Of a stretch of 64,000 bases of DNA, positions 16,124 through 23,533 are shown piece after piece. Both the position numbers and the translations under genes were made by a program. Source of the DNA: Streptomyces sp. TSRI0281. Its GTDB lineage: Bacteria > Actinomycetota > Actinomycetes > Streptomycetales > Streptomycetaceae. A model generated the notes under the pieces. It was not told the origin of the DNA, made no database searches, and saw nothing but the letters and a program-made list of their open reading frames with translations. Where the stretch lies: positions 97,555 to 161,554 of the forward strand of contig NZ_LWLE01000011.1 of the NCBI RefSeq assembly GCF_001905125.1, given 5' to 3'. How positions within the stretch are numbered: the first letter of the stretch is position 1; each line of letters starts with the position of its first letter.

Positions 16124-17221
16124 ATGACCGACGACCTGCAAGCCGGGGCCGCCCACGCCTCCGTCCCGAAGGAACCGTTCCTGTTCCTCTACATCACCCA
16201 CCGGTGCACACTGCGCTGCCAGCACTGCTACATGGGTGACCGGCTCGACAACGAAATCCGCATGAGCCCTGCCAAGGTCGAGGAGATCCTGTCCGGCCTG
16301 CGCGTCCTGTACGGCCAGTACAAGGTGTACCTCCTCGGCGGCGAGCCGACGACGCACCCGGAGCTGGACGGCATCCTCGACGTGTGCAGGGCCCAGGGGT
16401 ACAAGACCGTCATCACCTCCAACGGCTTGATCCCACCCAAGGTGTGGCCGGTACTGGACAACGACCGGCTCGACTCCTTCAGCTTCTCGATGGACGGGGC
16501 CCGCCGCGAGACGCACGAGGCGATGCGCGGCCCCAGCACCTGGCGTCCGCTCCTGCGCAGCATGGACCGCGCCATCGCCGCCGGATTCCAGACCCGGGCC
16601 ATCTTCACCGTCACCACCGAGAACCGGGAAGACGTGTTCGCCGCGATCGAGCTGGCCGACCGGATCGGCCTGGAGATGCTGTCCTTCCACTACTTCACGC
16701 CCACCGGGCTCGGAAAGGACAAGCCGCACCTCCAGATCCCGCCCGCCGCGTGGATGGAGCTGTGCCAGGGCATCCGCCGGCACGCGGCGGGCCGACGGGT
16801 CCGCGTCTTCTACCCTCCGGCCTTCGCGACCCCCGGCCAGCTCCCCGAGATCAGCACCCAGGGCTACGGCGGCTGCACCGCCCGGAACCTCGAACGCCTG
16901 GCGATCTTCCCCGACAACCGGGTCTACATCTGCTCGGCGTTCTTCGACACCGAGCTGCACTACGGGACTTGGCGCAACGGCGGAATCGTGCCCCGCCTCG
17001 TACGGAACACCAGCGAACTGACCCTGGTCAGCAAGGTCGCCCCCGGCTGCCGCTCCTGCTCCCACGCCTCTGTATGCGGTGGCGGCTGCGCGGCGTACGA
17101 CCACCTTCAGCGCACTCTCGTCAGCTCTGAGTGTGACCAGAAGACCATCCCCATCTGCCCGCTGTGGTCGATGCCGGCCGAACCCGCCGACACGGCACAC
17201 CGGCTGGTAGACCTCCGCTGA
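16124..17221 (+). CDS. Radical SAM/SPASM enzyme 2
   Basis: A 365-residue paralogue of the preceding enzyme: CTLRCQHC (Cys28, 32 and 35), LLGGEPTTHPEL and FSFSMDGARRETHEAMRG, with a C-terminal cysteine set (GGCTAR, ICSAFF, CRSCSHASVCGGGCAAYDH, SECDQ and CPLWS). The overall resemblance, including the shared YPPAF/YPPTF segment, suggests tandem duplication followed by specialisation. GGAAGG lies nine bases before ATG 16124. A small Cys-rich ORF with its own ribosome-binding site begins 28 bp downstream, a spacing often seen between radical SAM genes and peptide substrates. Confidence 0.9.
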   Translation: MTDDLQAGAAHASVPKEPFLFLYITHRCTLRCQHCYMGDRLDNEIRMSPAKVEEILSGLRVLYGQYKVYLLGGEPTTHPELDGILDVCRAQGYKTVITSNGLIPPKVWPVLDNDRLDSFSFSMDGARRETHEAMRGPSTWRPLLRSMDRAIAAGFQTRAIFTVTTENREDVFAAIELADRIGLEMLSFHYFTPTGLGKDKPHLQIPPAAWMELCQGIRRHAAGRRVRVFYPPAFATPGQLPEISTQGYGGCTARNLERLAIFPDNRVYICSAFFDTELHYGTWRNGGIVPRLVRNTSELTLVSKVAPGCRSCSHASVCGGGCAAYDHLQRTLVSSECDQKTIPICPLWSMPAEPADTAHRLVDLR

Positions 17222-17249
17222 CCGCGTTCACGAAAGGCACTCGACTCCC

Positions 17250-17436
17250 ATGACTTCGCCCACTCTGCGGGGGGGGGGTGGTGGAACAGCCTCGGCCCCC
17301 TCATCGGGGGCCCTCCGCCGTCGGGGACAGCATGTGCGTCACATGCGGACAGCCGTGTGTGCCGACCCTCCAGGATGTCGAGCTTGGCATCAGGTGCACG
17401 CACCGTCGGCGCAAGCGCGACAACACGCCCCGGTAG
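17250..17436 (+). CDS. Small Cys-rich ORF interrupted at a G10 tract (candidate peptide)
   Basis: ATG 17250 has GAAAGG 13 bases upstream and opens MTSPTLRGGG, then runs into ten consecutive G (17269-17278). In the frame as printed it continues antisense through gltX and is not credible. With one G fewer (or a frameshift) it would join the frame that holds CVTCGQPC, a third Cys before THRRRKRDN, and a stop at 17434-17436, giving about 61 residues. Independent starts in that second frame are GTG 17278 (52 residues) and ATG 17332 (34 residues). The Cys-x2-Cys-Gly-x2-Cys pattern could be a metal site or a modified core. Position and Cys content make it a candidate substrate of the radical SAM pair. 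Function is not recognised. Confidence 0.45.
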
Positions 17437-17470
17437 TGTCCGGCAGCCGGAGCTTCAGATGTTGTGCCCC

Positions 17471-17502
17471 GAGGCGGGCCCGGTCGACATCGGGCCCGCC
17501 TC
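17471..17502. terminator. Bidirectional hairpin between island operon and gltX
   Basis: GAGGCGGGCCCG (17471-17482) pairs perfectly with CGGGCCCGCCTC (17491-17502). It lies between convergent transcription units, 6 bp beyond the glutamyl-tRNA synthetase stop. Confidence 0.85.
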
Positions 17503-17507
17503 GGTCG

Positions 17508-18926
17508 TCACTCTGCGCCGAGATTGCCAGCCGCAGCATCAATGCGCTTCAACGTCCGCTCCCGGCCCAACACCTCCACCGACTCGAACAAGGGCAGGCC
17601 GACTGTTCGGCCAGTGACGGCAACCCGGACAGGCGCCTGCGCCTTGCCCAGCTTCAACCCGTGCTCCGCCGCGGCAGCCTCCAGCCCGGCCTTCAGCGCC
17701 TCGGCTGTCCACTCGCCCGAGGCCCACCGCGTCCGGGTGGATGCCAGAATGCCGGCCGCACCCGCCTTCATCGCCTTCGCCCAGGACGCCTCGTCGTAAA
17801 GAGCCTCATCGAGGAACAGCCAGTCCACGTACTTCGTGATCTCGCCGAGAACGGTGATCCGAGTCTGCGCCAACTCGGCAACAGCACGGAACGACGCCTC
17901 GTCGTACTGCTCCGGCGTCCACGGCGCGTACGGCTCCGCCAGCCAGCGGCCGCACACCTGGATGAAGTCCTCCAGCGGCAGGGCACGGATGTACTCCCCG
18001 TTGAAGGCTGCCAGCTTTTTCACGTCGAAGAAGGCCGATGACTTGTTCACGTCCTCCAGCCGGAACATCTTCTCCAGCTCGTCGTACGGCCGGAGCTCCA
18101 CGTTGTCACCGGGCCCCCAGCCGAGCAGCATGAGGTAGTTCACCAGCGCGTCCGGCAGATAGCCCTCAGCGAGGTAGTCCTCCAGCGCCACCTTGTCGCG
18201 CCGCTTCGACAACTTCTGACGCTTCTCATTGACGATCACTGGCAGGTGCGCCCAGACCGGAGGCTCCGCACCGAATGCCTCCCACAGCAACTGCTGCTTC
18301 GGCGTGTTCGACAAGTGCTCTTCGCCGCGGATGACGTGCGTGATTCCCTCGCGGATATCGTCCACGGCGTTGGCCAGGACGAACACCGGGTTCCCGTTGC
18401 CGCGTGCTACGACGAAGTCCTCGATGGCGTTGTTCGGGAACTCTGTGGAGCCTCGCACCACATCTGCGATGACCGTCACGCCGTCATCCGGGGTGCGAAA
18501 CCGGAGCGCCCGGCCCTCCTCGTGCTCCAGCCCGCGGTCCCGGCAGTAGCCGTCGTACCCCAGGTGTTGAGAGCCGGTACGCGCGACCAGTTCCTCGCGG
18601 GTGCAGTCGCAGTAGTACGCCTTGCCCTCGCGGTACAGGCGGATCGTCGCCTCCCTCTGGGCCTCCACGTTGTGGGACTGAAAGTACGGGCCCTCGAAGG
18701 CAGGGTCGGAGGCATTGATGTGGATGGCGGACAGGGCGCTCAGAATGCCGTCGACCCACTCGGTTCGGTTCCTGGCCTCGTCGGTGTCCTCGATGCGCAG
18801 CACGAATTTGCCATCCGCTTGCTGTCGGGCGACGGCCCAGTTGAAGAGGGCGGACCGTGCTCCCCCGACATGGAACATGCCTGTCGGAGACGGGGCGAAG
18901 CGAACTCGGATCGTGTTTGCTGGCAT
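17508..18926 (-). CDS. gltX: Glutamyl-tRNA synthetase (probable secondary copy)
   Basis: A 472-residue class-I aminoacyl-tRNA synthetase. FAPSPTGMFHVGGARSALFN carries the HIGH-type signature near residues 11-24, LRIEDTDEAR is the usual glutamate-pocket block, and RQKLSKRRDKV is the KMSKS-type loop. CDC and YDGYCRD supply zinc-ligand-like cysteines. It is full length and shows no missing motif, so it should charge tRNA-Glu. Its place next to a Glu-tRNA reductase homologue, with a shared terminator, suggests that it feeds that pathway rather than general translation; a housekeeping copy must be checked for elsewhere. Start ATG 18926 is chosen because the protein then begins MPANTIRVRFAPSP. Confidence 0.9.
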   Translation of the reverse strand: MPANTIRVRFAPSPTGMFHVGGARSALFNWAVARQQADGKFVLRIEDTDEARNRTEWVDGILSALSAIHINASDPAFEGPYFQSHNVEAQREATIRLYREGKAYYCDCTREELVARTGSQHLGYDGYCRDRGLEHEEGRALRFRTPDDGVTVIADVVRGSTEFPNNAIEDFVVARGNGNPVFVLANAVDDIREGITHVIRGEEHLSNTPKQQLLWEAFGAEPPVWAHLPVIVNEKRQKLSKRRDKVALEDYLAEGYLPDALVNYLMLLGWGPGDNVELRPYDELEKMFRLEDVNKSSAFFDVKKLAAFNGEYIRALPLEDFIQVCGRWLAEPYAPWTPEQYDEASFRAVAELAQTRITVLGEITKYVDWLFLDEALYDEASWAKAMKAGAAGILASTRTRWASGEWTAEALKAGLEAAAAEHGLKLGKAQAPVRVAVTGRTVGLPLFESVEVLGRERTLKRIDAAAGNLGAE

Positions 18927-19178
18927 AGCCCCAGGGTAGTCGGCACGCGCCGCATGAGGTCGCAACGCTATGCGGGCGCCAGCCCGTCCATACCCTGTCA
19001 GAGCGTCGGGGGTTGACAGTCCACCTCAGCTTGAGCAGGTTCTGATTCGAACCTGTTCCTGTACGAGGGCCGACAGTTCGGCCGCCTGAACCCCGGCGTC
19101 GGCCTCCTCCCCGCGACGCCACCCCCATCTGCCGGTCGGTCTATACCTCCGGGGCGTCCCATCCGGCAGTCAGCCGCG
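18927..19178. promoter_or_regulatory. Upstream region of gltX
   Basis: A 252-bp gap with the gltX promoter presumably inside. It holds a hairpin at about 19033-19056 (GCAGGTTC with GAACCTGT) that is not a tRNA, and a 39-codon frame without a ribosome-binding site. Nothing else is recognised. Confidence 0.4.
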
Positions 19179-20849
19179 TCAGTCCCGGCGGTCCGCCGGG
19201 GCCAGCAGATCCTCCAGGAACGGCGCCATCACCGTGTGCACGATCTTGCAGTCCAACAGCAGCGTGCCGGGGCAGCCGTCTTCGCGCCAGGCCGTGACCT
19301 CGGCCAGATCCTCCGGTGCGCGTACGGTGACGGCCCGAGCGCCCAGCGCGCGGGCCGTCCCGGCGAAATCGGTGTCGCCGAAGTTGACGGTCGCCGGGTC
19401 CGCGCCGCGCGGTGTGTACATGTGGTCCTCGAATCCGTACGACGCGTCGTCGTAGACCACCACCAGGCAGGACCGTCCGGTGCGCACCAGGGTCTCCAGC
19501 TCGGGGAGCCCCATCAACGCGCCGCCGTCACCGAGCGCCGCCACCGTCGTGCGGTCGGGACGGCCGACCGCGGCGCCGACCGCCCCCGCCAGGCCGAGGC
19601 CGATGCTCTGGAAGGCGGCCCCGGTGAAGACCATCGCCGCGGGATCGGGCACCGGCCAGTACATGGCGGGCCAGGCGATGAAGTGGCCGCCGTCCAGCAC
19701 GAGGGTGCGGTCGGCGGGCAGCAGCCCGGCGATCTGCCGTGTGAGGGTGCGCGGATCGATCCGCCCCTCGCCCGAGTCCTCCGTGAAGGGCACCGTGTCC
19801 CAGCGGCGGGCGGCGGTGGCGCGGACCTCCGCCGAGCGCCAGGTGCCGGACCCGTCCGGCGTCCCGGCCGTGCCGAGGGCGTCCAGCAGACGGGCGGCGA
19901 CGACCGAGGCGTCCCCGGTCACCGAGAGATCCCCGCGCCCGGCCGATCCGGGACCGGGCTCCAGATCGATCCGTACGACGGTGGCGCCGGGATCCAGCAG
20001 CCGCCCGCCGTGCAGGGTGAACGTGTCCAGGCTCGTGCCGAAGGCCAGCACCAGGTCGGCTCCGGAGAGGAGCCCGGCGGGCTCCGGGGCGGCGAACCCG
20101 CCGCAGATCCCGAGGGACCAGGGACTCTCGTCGAACAGCCCGTTGGCCATCACCGTCGTGGTGAACAGCGCGCCCAGCCGGTCACCGAGGTCGCGCAGCA
20201 CCTTGCCGGCCCCCGCGCGCCAGGCTCCCGCTCCGGCCAGCAGCAGGGGCCGGCGTGCCCGGCCCAGGGCGCGGAGCACCGGCGCCAGTTCGTCGGGGCG
20301 GACCGTCGCCGCGGCGGCCGGTACCGCGGTCGTGTTGGCGCCGGGCGCCGAGGGCGTGGACACCTCGGCGCCCAGCAGATCACCGGGCAGCATGACGACG
20401 ACGGGGCACTGCCGGAGACGGGCGAGTTCCAGCGCGGCGGAGGTCCGCGCGACCGCGGTGGCCGGATCGGTGAGGCGCACGACGGGTACACCGAGCGAGG
20501 TCACCAGGGCGCTCTGGTCGATGTCGTGCGCCCTGGGCCCGCCGGTCGGCGCGTCACCGCACAACAGGACGGCGGCGGAACGGTTCTTGGCCGCCTCGGC
20601 CAGGGCCGTGGCCGCGTTGGTGAGCCCCGGCCCGTGGGTCGTCGTACAGACCGCCACCTCCCCCGTCACCCGGAAGTAGGCGTCGGCCATGGCCATGGCA
20701 CCGCCCTCGTGGCGGGCCGCCGTGTAGTGGACGCCCGCCCCGGTCAGGGCGGCGGTGGCGAGGATGTTGCCACCGCCCACCAGGCCGAACGCGTGCCGGA
20801 CGCCATCGGCTGCGAGGGTACGGGCGACGGCGACGGCAAGCGTGGTCAT
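19179..20849 (-). CDS. Thiamine-diphosphate-dependent enzyme (acetolactate synthase/decarboxylase type)
   Basis: A 556-residue protein with the three-domain TPP-enzyme layout. The N-terminal pyrimidine-binding domain has GLVGGGNILATAAL and the conserved Glu in AARHEGGAMAMADAYFR, with TTHGPGLTNA following. A central Rossmann-like domain (residues about 190-330) follows, then a C-terminal diphosphate-binding domain with GDGGALMGLPELETLVRTG and DDASYG. It most resembles acetolactate-synthase-like or 2-ketoacid decarboxylases. It begins the enediyne-side genes after the tRNA island and is 93 bp from the methyltransferase gene, probably in one transcript. The substrate is unknown. Confidence 0.85.
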   Translation of the reverse strand: MTTLAVAVARTLAADGVRHAFGLVGGGNILATAALTGAGVHYTAARHEGGAMAMADAYFRVTGEVAVCTTTHGPGLTNAATALAEAAKNRSAAVLLCGDAPTGGPRAHDIDQSALVTSLGVPVVRLTDPATAVARTSAALELARLRQCPVVVMLPGDLLGAEVSTPSAPGANTTAVPAAAATVRPDELAPVLRALGRARRPLLLAGAGAWRAGAGKVLRDLGDRLGALFTTTVMANGLFDESPWSLGICGGFAAPEPAGLLSGADLVLAFGTSLDTFTLHGGRLLDPGATVVRIDLEPGPGSAGRGDLSVTGDASVVAARLLDALGTAGTPDGSGTWRSAEVRATAARRWDTVPFTEDSGEGRIDPRTLTRQIAGLLPADRTLVLDGGHFIAWPAMYWPVPDPAAMVFTGAAFQSIGLGLAGAVGAAVGRPDRTTVAALGDGGALMGLPELETLVRTGRSCLVVVYDDASYGFEDHMYTPRGADPATVNFGDTDFAGTARALGARAVTVRAPEDLAEVTAWREDGCPGTLLLDCKIVHTVMAPFLEDLLAPADRRD

Positions 20850-20942
20850 GCTGACTCCTACCCGCCCCGGGCCGACAGGAGGCGCCGGCTTCCGGGGGCG
20901 GTGACGGCGGCAGCCGGGCGTGAGGTACCGGGGAGCGGAGCA

Positions 20943-21956
20943 TCAGGCCAGCTCGAAGATGACCTCTCCGACGGTCAGCTCGATGCGGTTGGTGCGTACG
21001 AGTTCCCAGCCGCCCTCGGCGAACACCGACTGCCAGTCGTCGACGGTCGGCAGGAAGGTGCCCATCAGGTCGTGCCCGAGCTCGAAGCCGAGGGTGAAGA
21101 CCGGCAGTTCGGTGTCCGGAAGCGCGGTACGGGTGGCGTCGCCGATCAGCAGCCGGCGCGCGGACGGGAAGACCTCGCGCAGTCGGCGCAGGGTCGCCAC
21201 GCAGTTCTCGCGCGGCCAGAAGTCGTGGCCCATCATGAAGCAGGTGACCAGTTCGATGTCGGCGAACTCCGGGCGCGGCTCCAGCCGGAGCACGTCCCCC
21301 TGCACGAACTCGGAGCGGTCGGAGAGACCGGCGTCGGCGGCTTCCTTGCGCGCCACCTCCAGGGACGGGGCGGCGATGTCGACGCCGGTGCCCGTGCTGT
21401 CGGGGAAGCGGCGCAGCAGGTCCATCAGCCGGCCGCCGCTGCCGCAGCCGAGGTCCGCGACGCGGGTCACGGGGAAGTCGAGGCGGTCGATGGCTCCCCG
21501 GTAGGCCGGGGCGTAGGTGATGTCGTCGATCTCGCGGCAGGCGAACGCGATGGCCGCCGGGTCCCGGCGGTAGTAGGCGCCGGTGCGCTGTTCGTTGCGC
21601 AGCACCCGCGGTATCTGCTGGAACAGTTCGGCGCTGCCCCGGCCGAGCCAGTGGAAGAAGGACTTGTTGTGGTACACCGCGTCGAACCCCGGCAGCGGGG
21701 TCACGGTGGCGCCCTCGCGGTGGACCAGTCCGACCGAGGCCATGGCCCGGAAGAGACCGTTCGTGGAGAGAGCGTCGAGGCTGTTGCGGTCGGCGAATTC
21801 GGCTGTGTCCAGGGTGCGTTCGCGGTAGAGCTCTTCCAGTGCGCCCACCTCCCACGCGGCGGCGATGGCGAAGGCCGCGACGGCCGAGTTGTAGATCGTG
21901 GCAACGCTGCGCGCGCTGGTCGGCGCGATGTCAACGGTCACTGCTGAGCACCTCAT
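20943..21956 (-). CDS. SAM-dependent methyltransferase
   Basis: A 337-residue methyltransferase. The N-terminal 130 residues form a winged-helix/dimerisation-type region (AFAIAAAWEVGALEELY, GLFRAMASVGLVHREG). Motif I is VADLGCGSGGRLMDLL, followed by GVDIAAPSLEVARKEA and later FMMGHDFWPRENC. This is the layout of plant-type O-methyltransferases and related small-molecule enzymes. ATG 21956 is given, and GTG 21941 is an equally plausible start. The MetK gene further along the cluster would supply SAM. It could methylate an aryl hydroxyl, but this is inference. Confidence 0.85.
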   Translation of the reverse strand: MRCSAVTVDIAPTSARSVATIYNSAVAAFAIAAAWEVGALEELYRERTLDTAEFADRNSLDALSTNGLFRAMASVGLVHREGATVTPLPGFDAVYHNKSFFHWLGRGSAELFQQIPRVLRNEQRTGAYYRRDPAAIAFACREIDDITYAPAYRGAIDRLDFPVTRVADLGCGSGGRLMDLLRRFPDSTGTGVDIAAPSLEVARKEAADAGLSDRSEFVQGDVLRLEPRPEFADIELVTCFMMGHDFWPRENCVATLRRLREVFPSARRLLIGDATRTALPDTELPVFTLGFELGHDLMGTFLPTVDDWQSVFAEGGWELVRTNRIELTVGEVIFELA

Positions 21957-22066
21957 CCCGGTGGTCCTGCGACGGGTCGTCCCCGCCCTGGCCCACCGGC
22001 AGAACCGGTGGGCGATTCGCGGTCCATGTTCCGAGCGCCCGTCTGGGCGGGCATCTCCGGCGTTGC

Positions 22067-22249
22067 TCAGCTCTCCGCGCAGCCCGGTGACGTCCGCCGC
22101 GGGCTGTTCAGGTGGACCGGCGCCGTGACGGTGCCGGTGTGCGGGGGACGGGGCCCGATCAGGAGCCGGCCGTAGGTGCTGAGTGCGGCGTACACGCCGC
22201 GCGGCCCCCGGCGCAGTCGGGGACGCGCCGGTACGGAGCGGTGGAACAT
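22067..22249 (-). CDS. 60-residue hypothetical basic protein
   Basis: A short frame with a strong ribosome-binding site (GGAGG five bases before ATG 22249), 43 bp downstream of the AhpD-like gene on the same strand. The product is Arg/Pro-rich (RSVPARPRLRRGPRGVYAAL) with no recognisable domain. It may be a genuine small operon member or chance; the ribosome-binding site is the main support. Confidence 0.35.
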   Translation of the reverse strand: MFHRSVPARPRLRRGPRGVYAALSTYGRLLIGPRPPHTGTVTAPVHLNSPRRTSPGCAES

Positions 22250-22292
22250 GGTGGCCTCCGGGGCGGGGACGGCCGGATGAGGGAGGTCCGTC

Positions 22293-22826
22293 TCAGCCCC
22301 GGTAGCCCTGCGAGACGATGCGCTCGGCCGACAGCGCGTAGTAGGCGGGGTCGGAGGGAACCGCGGTGGCGAGGCCGTTGACGTAGCGGTTGTACATGCA
22401 GAAGGCCGCGGCTATCAGCACGGTGTCGTGCACGTCGGTGTCGTCGGCACCCTCGGCGCGGGCGGCCGCGATCGCCTTCTCGGAGACCGGTCGGGCGGCT
22501 TCCCGGACCTCGGCCGCGATCCGCAACAGGGCACGCAGCTTGGCGCTGACGGGTGCGGTGTCGGGGTCGGCGAGCACGGCGGCGACCAGGTCCCGGCCGC
22601 CGGGGAGCTGGGCGGCGGCGAAGGCGCTGTGCGAGGCGGAGCAGAACTCGGTGCCGTTGAGCTCGGAGACGTACGCCGCGATCAGCTCGCGCTCACCGGC
22701 GCTCAGCGAGGACGGCGCGCGCAGCAGCGCGTTGGCGAGGTCCCCCAGCGGGCCTGCGGTGTCGGGCCGTTGGGCCATCAGGCCGCTGATCCCGGGGAGG
22801 TCGTTGTCGAGTGCGATGTGCGTCAT
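22293..22826 (-). CDS. AhpD-like alkylhydroperoxidase-fold protein
   Basis: A 177-residue member of the carboxymuconolactone decarboxylase/AhpD group of peroxidase-related proteins. The core has GERELIAAYVSELNGTEFCSASHSAFA, a Cys-x3-His variant of the usual CxxC-x3-H active site, and a second half with DTVLIAAAFCMYNRYVNG. It is clearly homologous to the protein at 62755-63345. The gene lies downstream of a 21-codon ORF and a TGGCAA-type operator pair, so it is probably controlled by the XRE-TPR regulator. It may protect against or process peroxides or radicals. The start is MTHIALDN. Confidence 0.8.
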   Translation of the reverse strand: MTHIALDNDLPGISGLMAQRPDTAGPLGDLANALLRAPSSLSAGERELIAAYVSELNGTEFCSASHSAFAAAQLPGGRDLVAAVLADPDTAPVSAKLRALLRIAAEVREAARPVSEKAIAAARAEGADDTDVHDTVLIAAAFCMYNRYVNGLATAVPSDPAYYALSAERIVSQGYRG

Positions 22827-22928
22827 GGAAAGCCCCTTGTCGACGAGCGGGAAGGCAGGCGTCAGGGACATCAATACCTTCTGGACCAGGTGTGGAGCGG
22901 CCTGTTCGGCAAAAGAGACGGGCGGGGA

Positions 22929-22994
22929 TCAGGGCCACTCGACGCCTTCGCCGGAGTCGGCACGGACGTCGGTCACGGTGAGAGCGATACGCAT
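22929..22994 (-). CDS. 21-residue leader or signal-type peptide ORF
   Basis: A complete frame begins MRIALTVTDVRAD and ends GVEWP before its stop. GAGGAG lies five bases before ATG 22994, better than most starts in the region. It is the first frame after the operator pair at 23093-23119 and lies 102 bp before the AhpD-like start, so it heads that transcript. It has no clear signal peptide. It could be an attenuator-type leader, a peptide precursor, or a ligand for the TPR regulator. It is too short to prove by sequence alone. Confidence 0.4.
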   Translation of the reverse strand: MRIALTVTDVRADSGEGVEWP

Positions 22995-23092
22995 GTCGGC
23001 TCCTCGGGGAAGGCGGGATGCAGGTGCGGAGACCCGGCCACGAACTGTGGGAAGTCTCCCGATCCCAGGAAGGTAGTGAGCCCCGCCGGGAA

Positions 23093-23119
23093 TGGCAACG
23101 TTTTGCCAGACTTTGGCAA
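23093..23119. promoter_or_regulatory. Operator: TGGCAA-N4-TTGCCA palindrome plus extra half-site
   Basis: A perfect 16-bp palindrome TGGCAACGTTTTGCCA occupies 23093-23108, with another TGGCAA at 23114-23119, 21 bp (two helical turns) further on. It lies upstream of the 21-residue ORF and AhpD-like gene. The same element occurs at three other promoters around the XRE-TPR regulator. Confidence 0.7.
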
Positions 23120-23432
23120 CTTGCCTGTATGGAGGGGTGTTGCCTCGTGACCACCTCGGCCACGCCGGTCCGGGCGGAGCGACGCCAGGGAGCCAGGTGG
23201 GAGGGCCGGAGGGCCTGCGGGAGGGCGGCTGGCCGGCGGCTGGCCGGCAGGAGGGCGGGCAGGGTGGCGTACCCGGAGAAGGAGACCGGGGAAGGCCGGG
23301 GAAGGCCGCCGAGGGCCTGCGGGCCCGCAGGCCCTGGGGAGCCTGGCCGGGCCCGCGTATGGGCCTCAAGAGGCCCCACAGGCCCCCTGCCGCTCCACGG
23401 AGCGCCTCCCGGACTCGCGGCACGCGGAAAGC

Positions 23433-23468
23433 CCTCGCCCCGGCCGGATGAACCGGGCCGGGGCGAGG
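23433..23468 (-). terminator. Hairpin downstream of tandem carrier gene
   Basis: CTCGCCCCGGCC pairs with GGGCCGGGGCGAG around a short loop, 66 bp beyond the carrier-protein stop. The stretch 23120-23432 holds no credible gene, only repetitive GGCCGG-type words. Confidence 0.7.
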
Positions 23469-23533
23469 ACGGGGAGCACGCGGGGAGGCGTGCGGGGAGG
23501 ATCAGGAGAGGTACAGAGGGATCAGGAGGGGCT

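Noticed and set aside
17250..18041. 263-codon frame starting at the mini-ORF ATG and running through gltX in antisense
   Set aside because: It reads the complement of conserved synthetase codons; only the first ten residues are likely coding.
19033..19056. Possible tRNA 3' arm (GGTTCGAATC on the minus strand)
   Set aside because: The word is part of a simple hairpin; no acceptor stem, anticodon arm or D arm can be drawn around it.
18970..19089. 39-codon plus-strand ORF
   Set aside because: No ribosome-binding site, no recognisable protein features, and it lies in the gltX upstream region.
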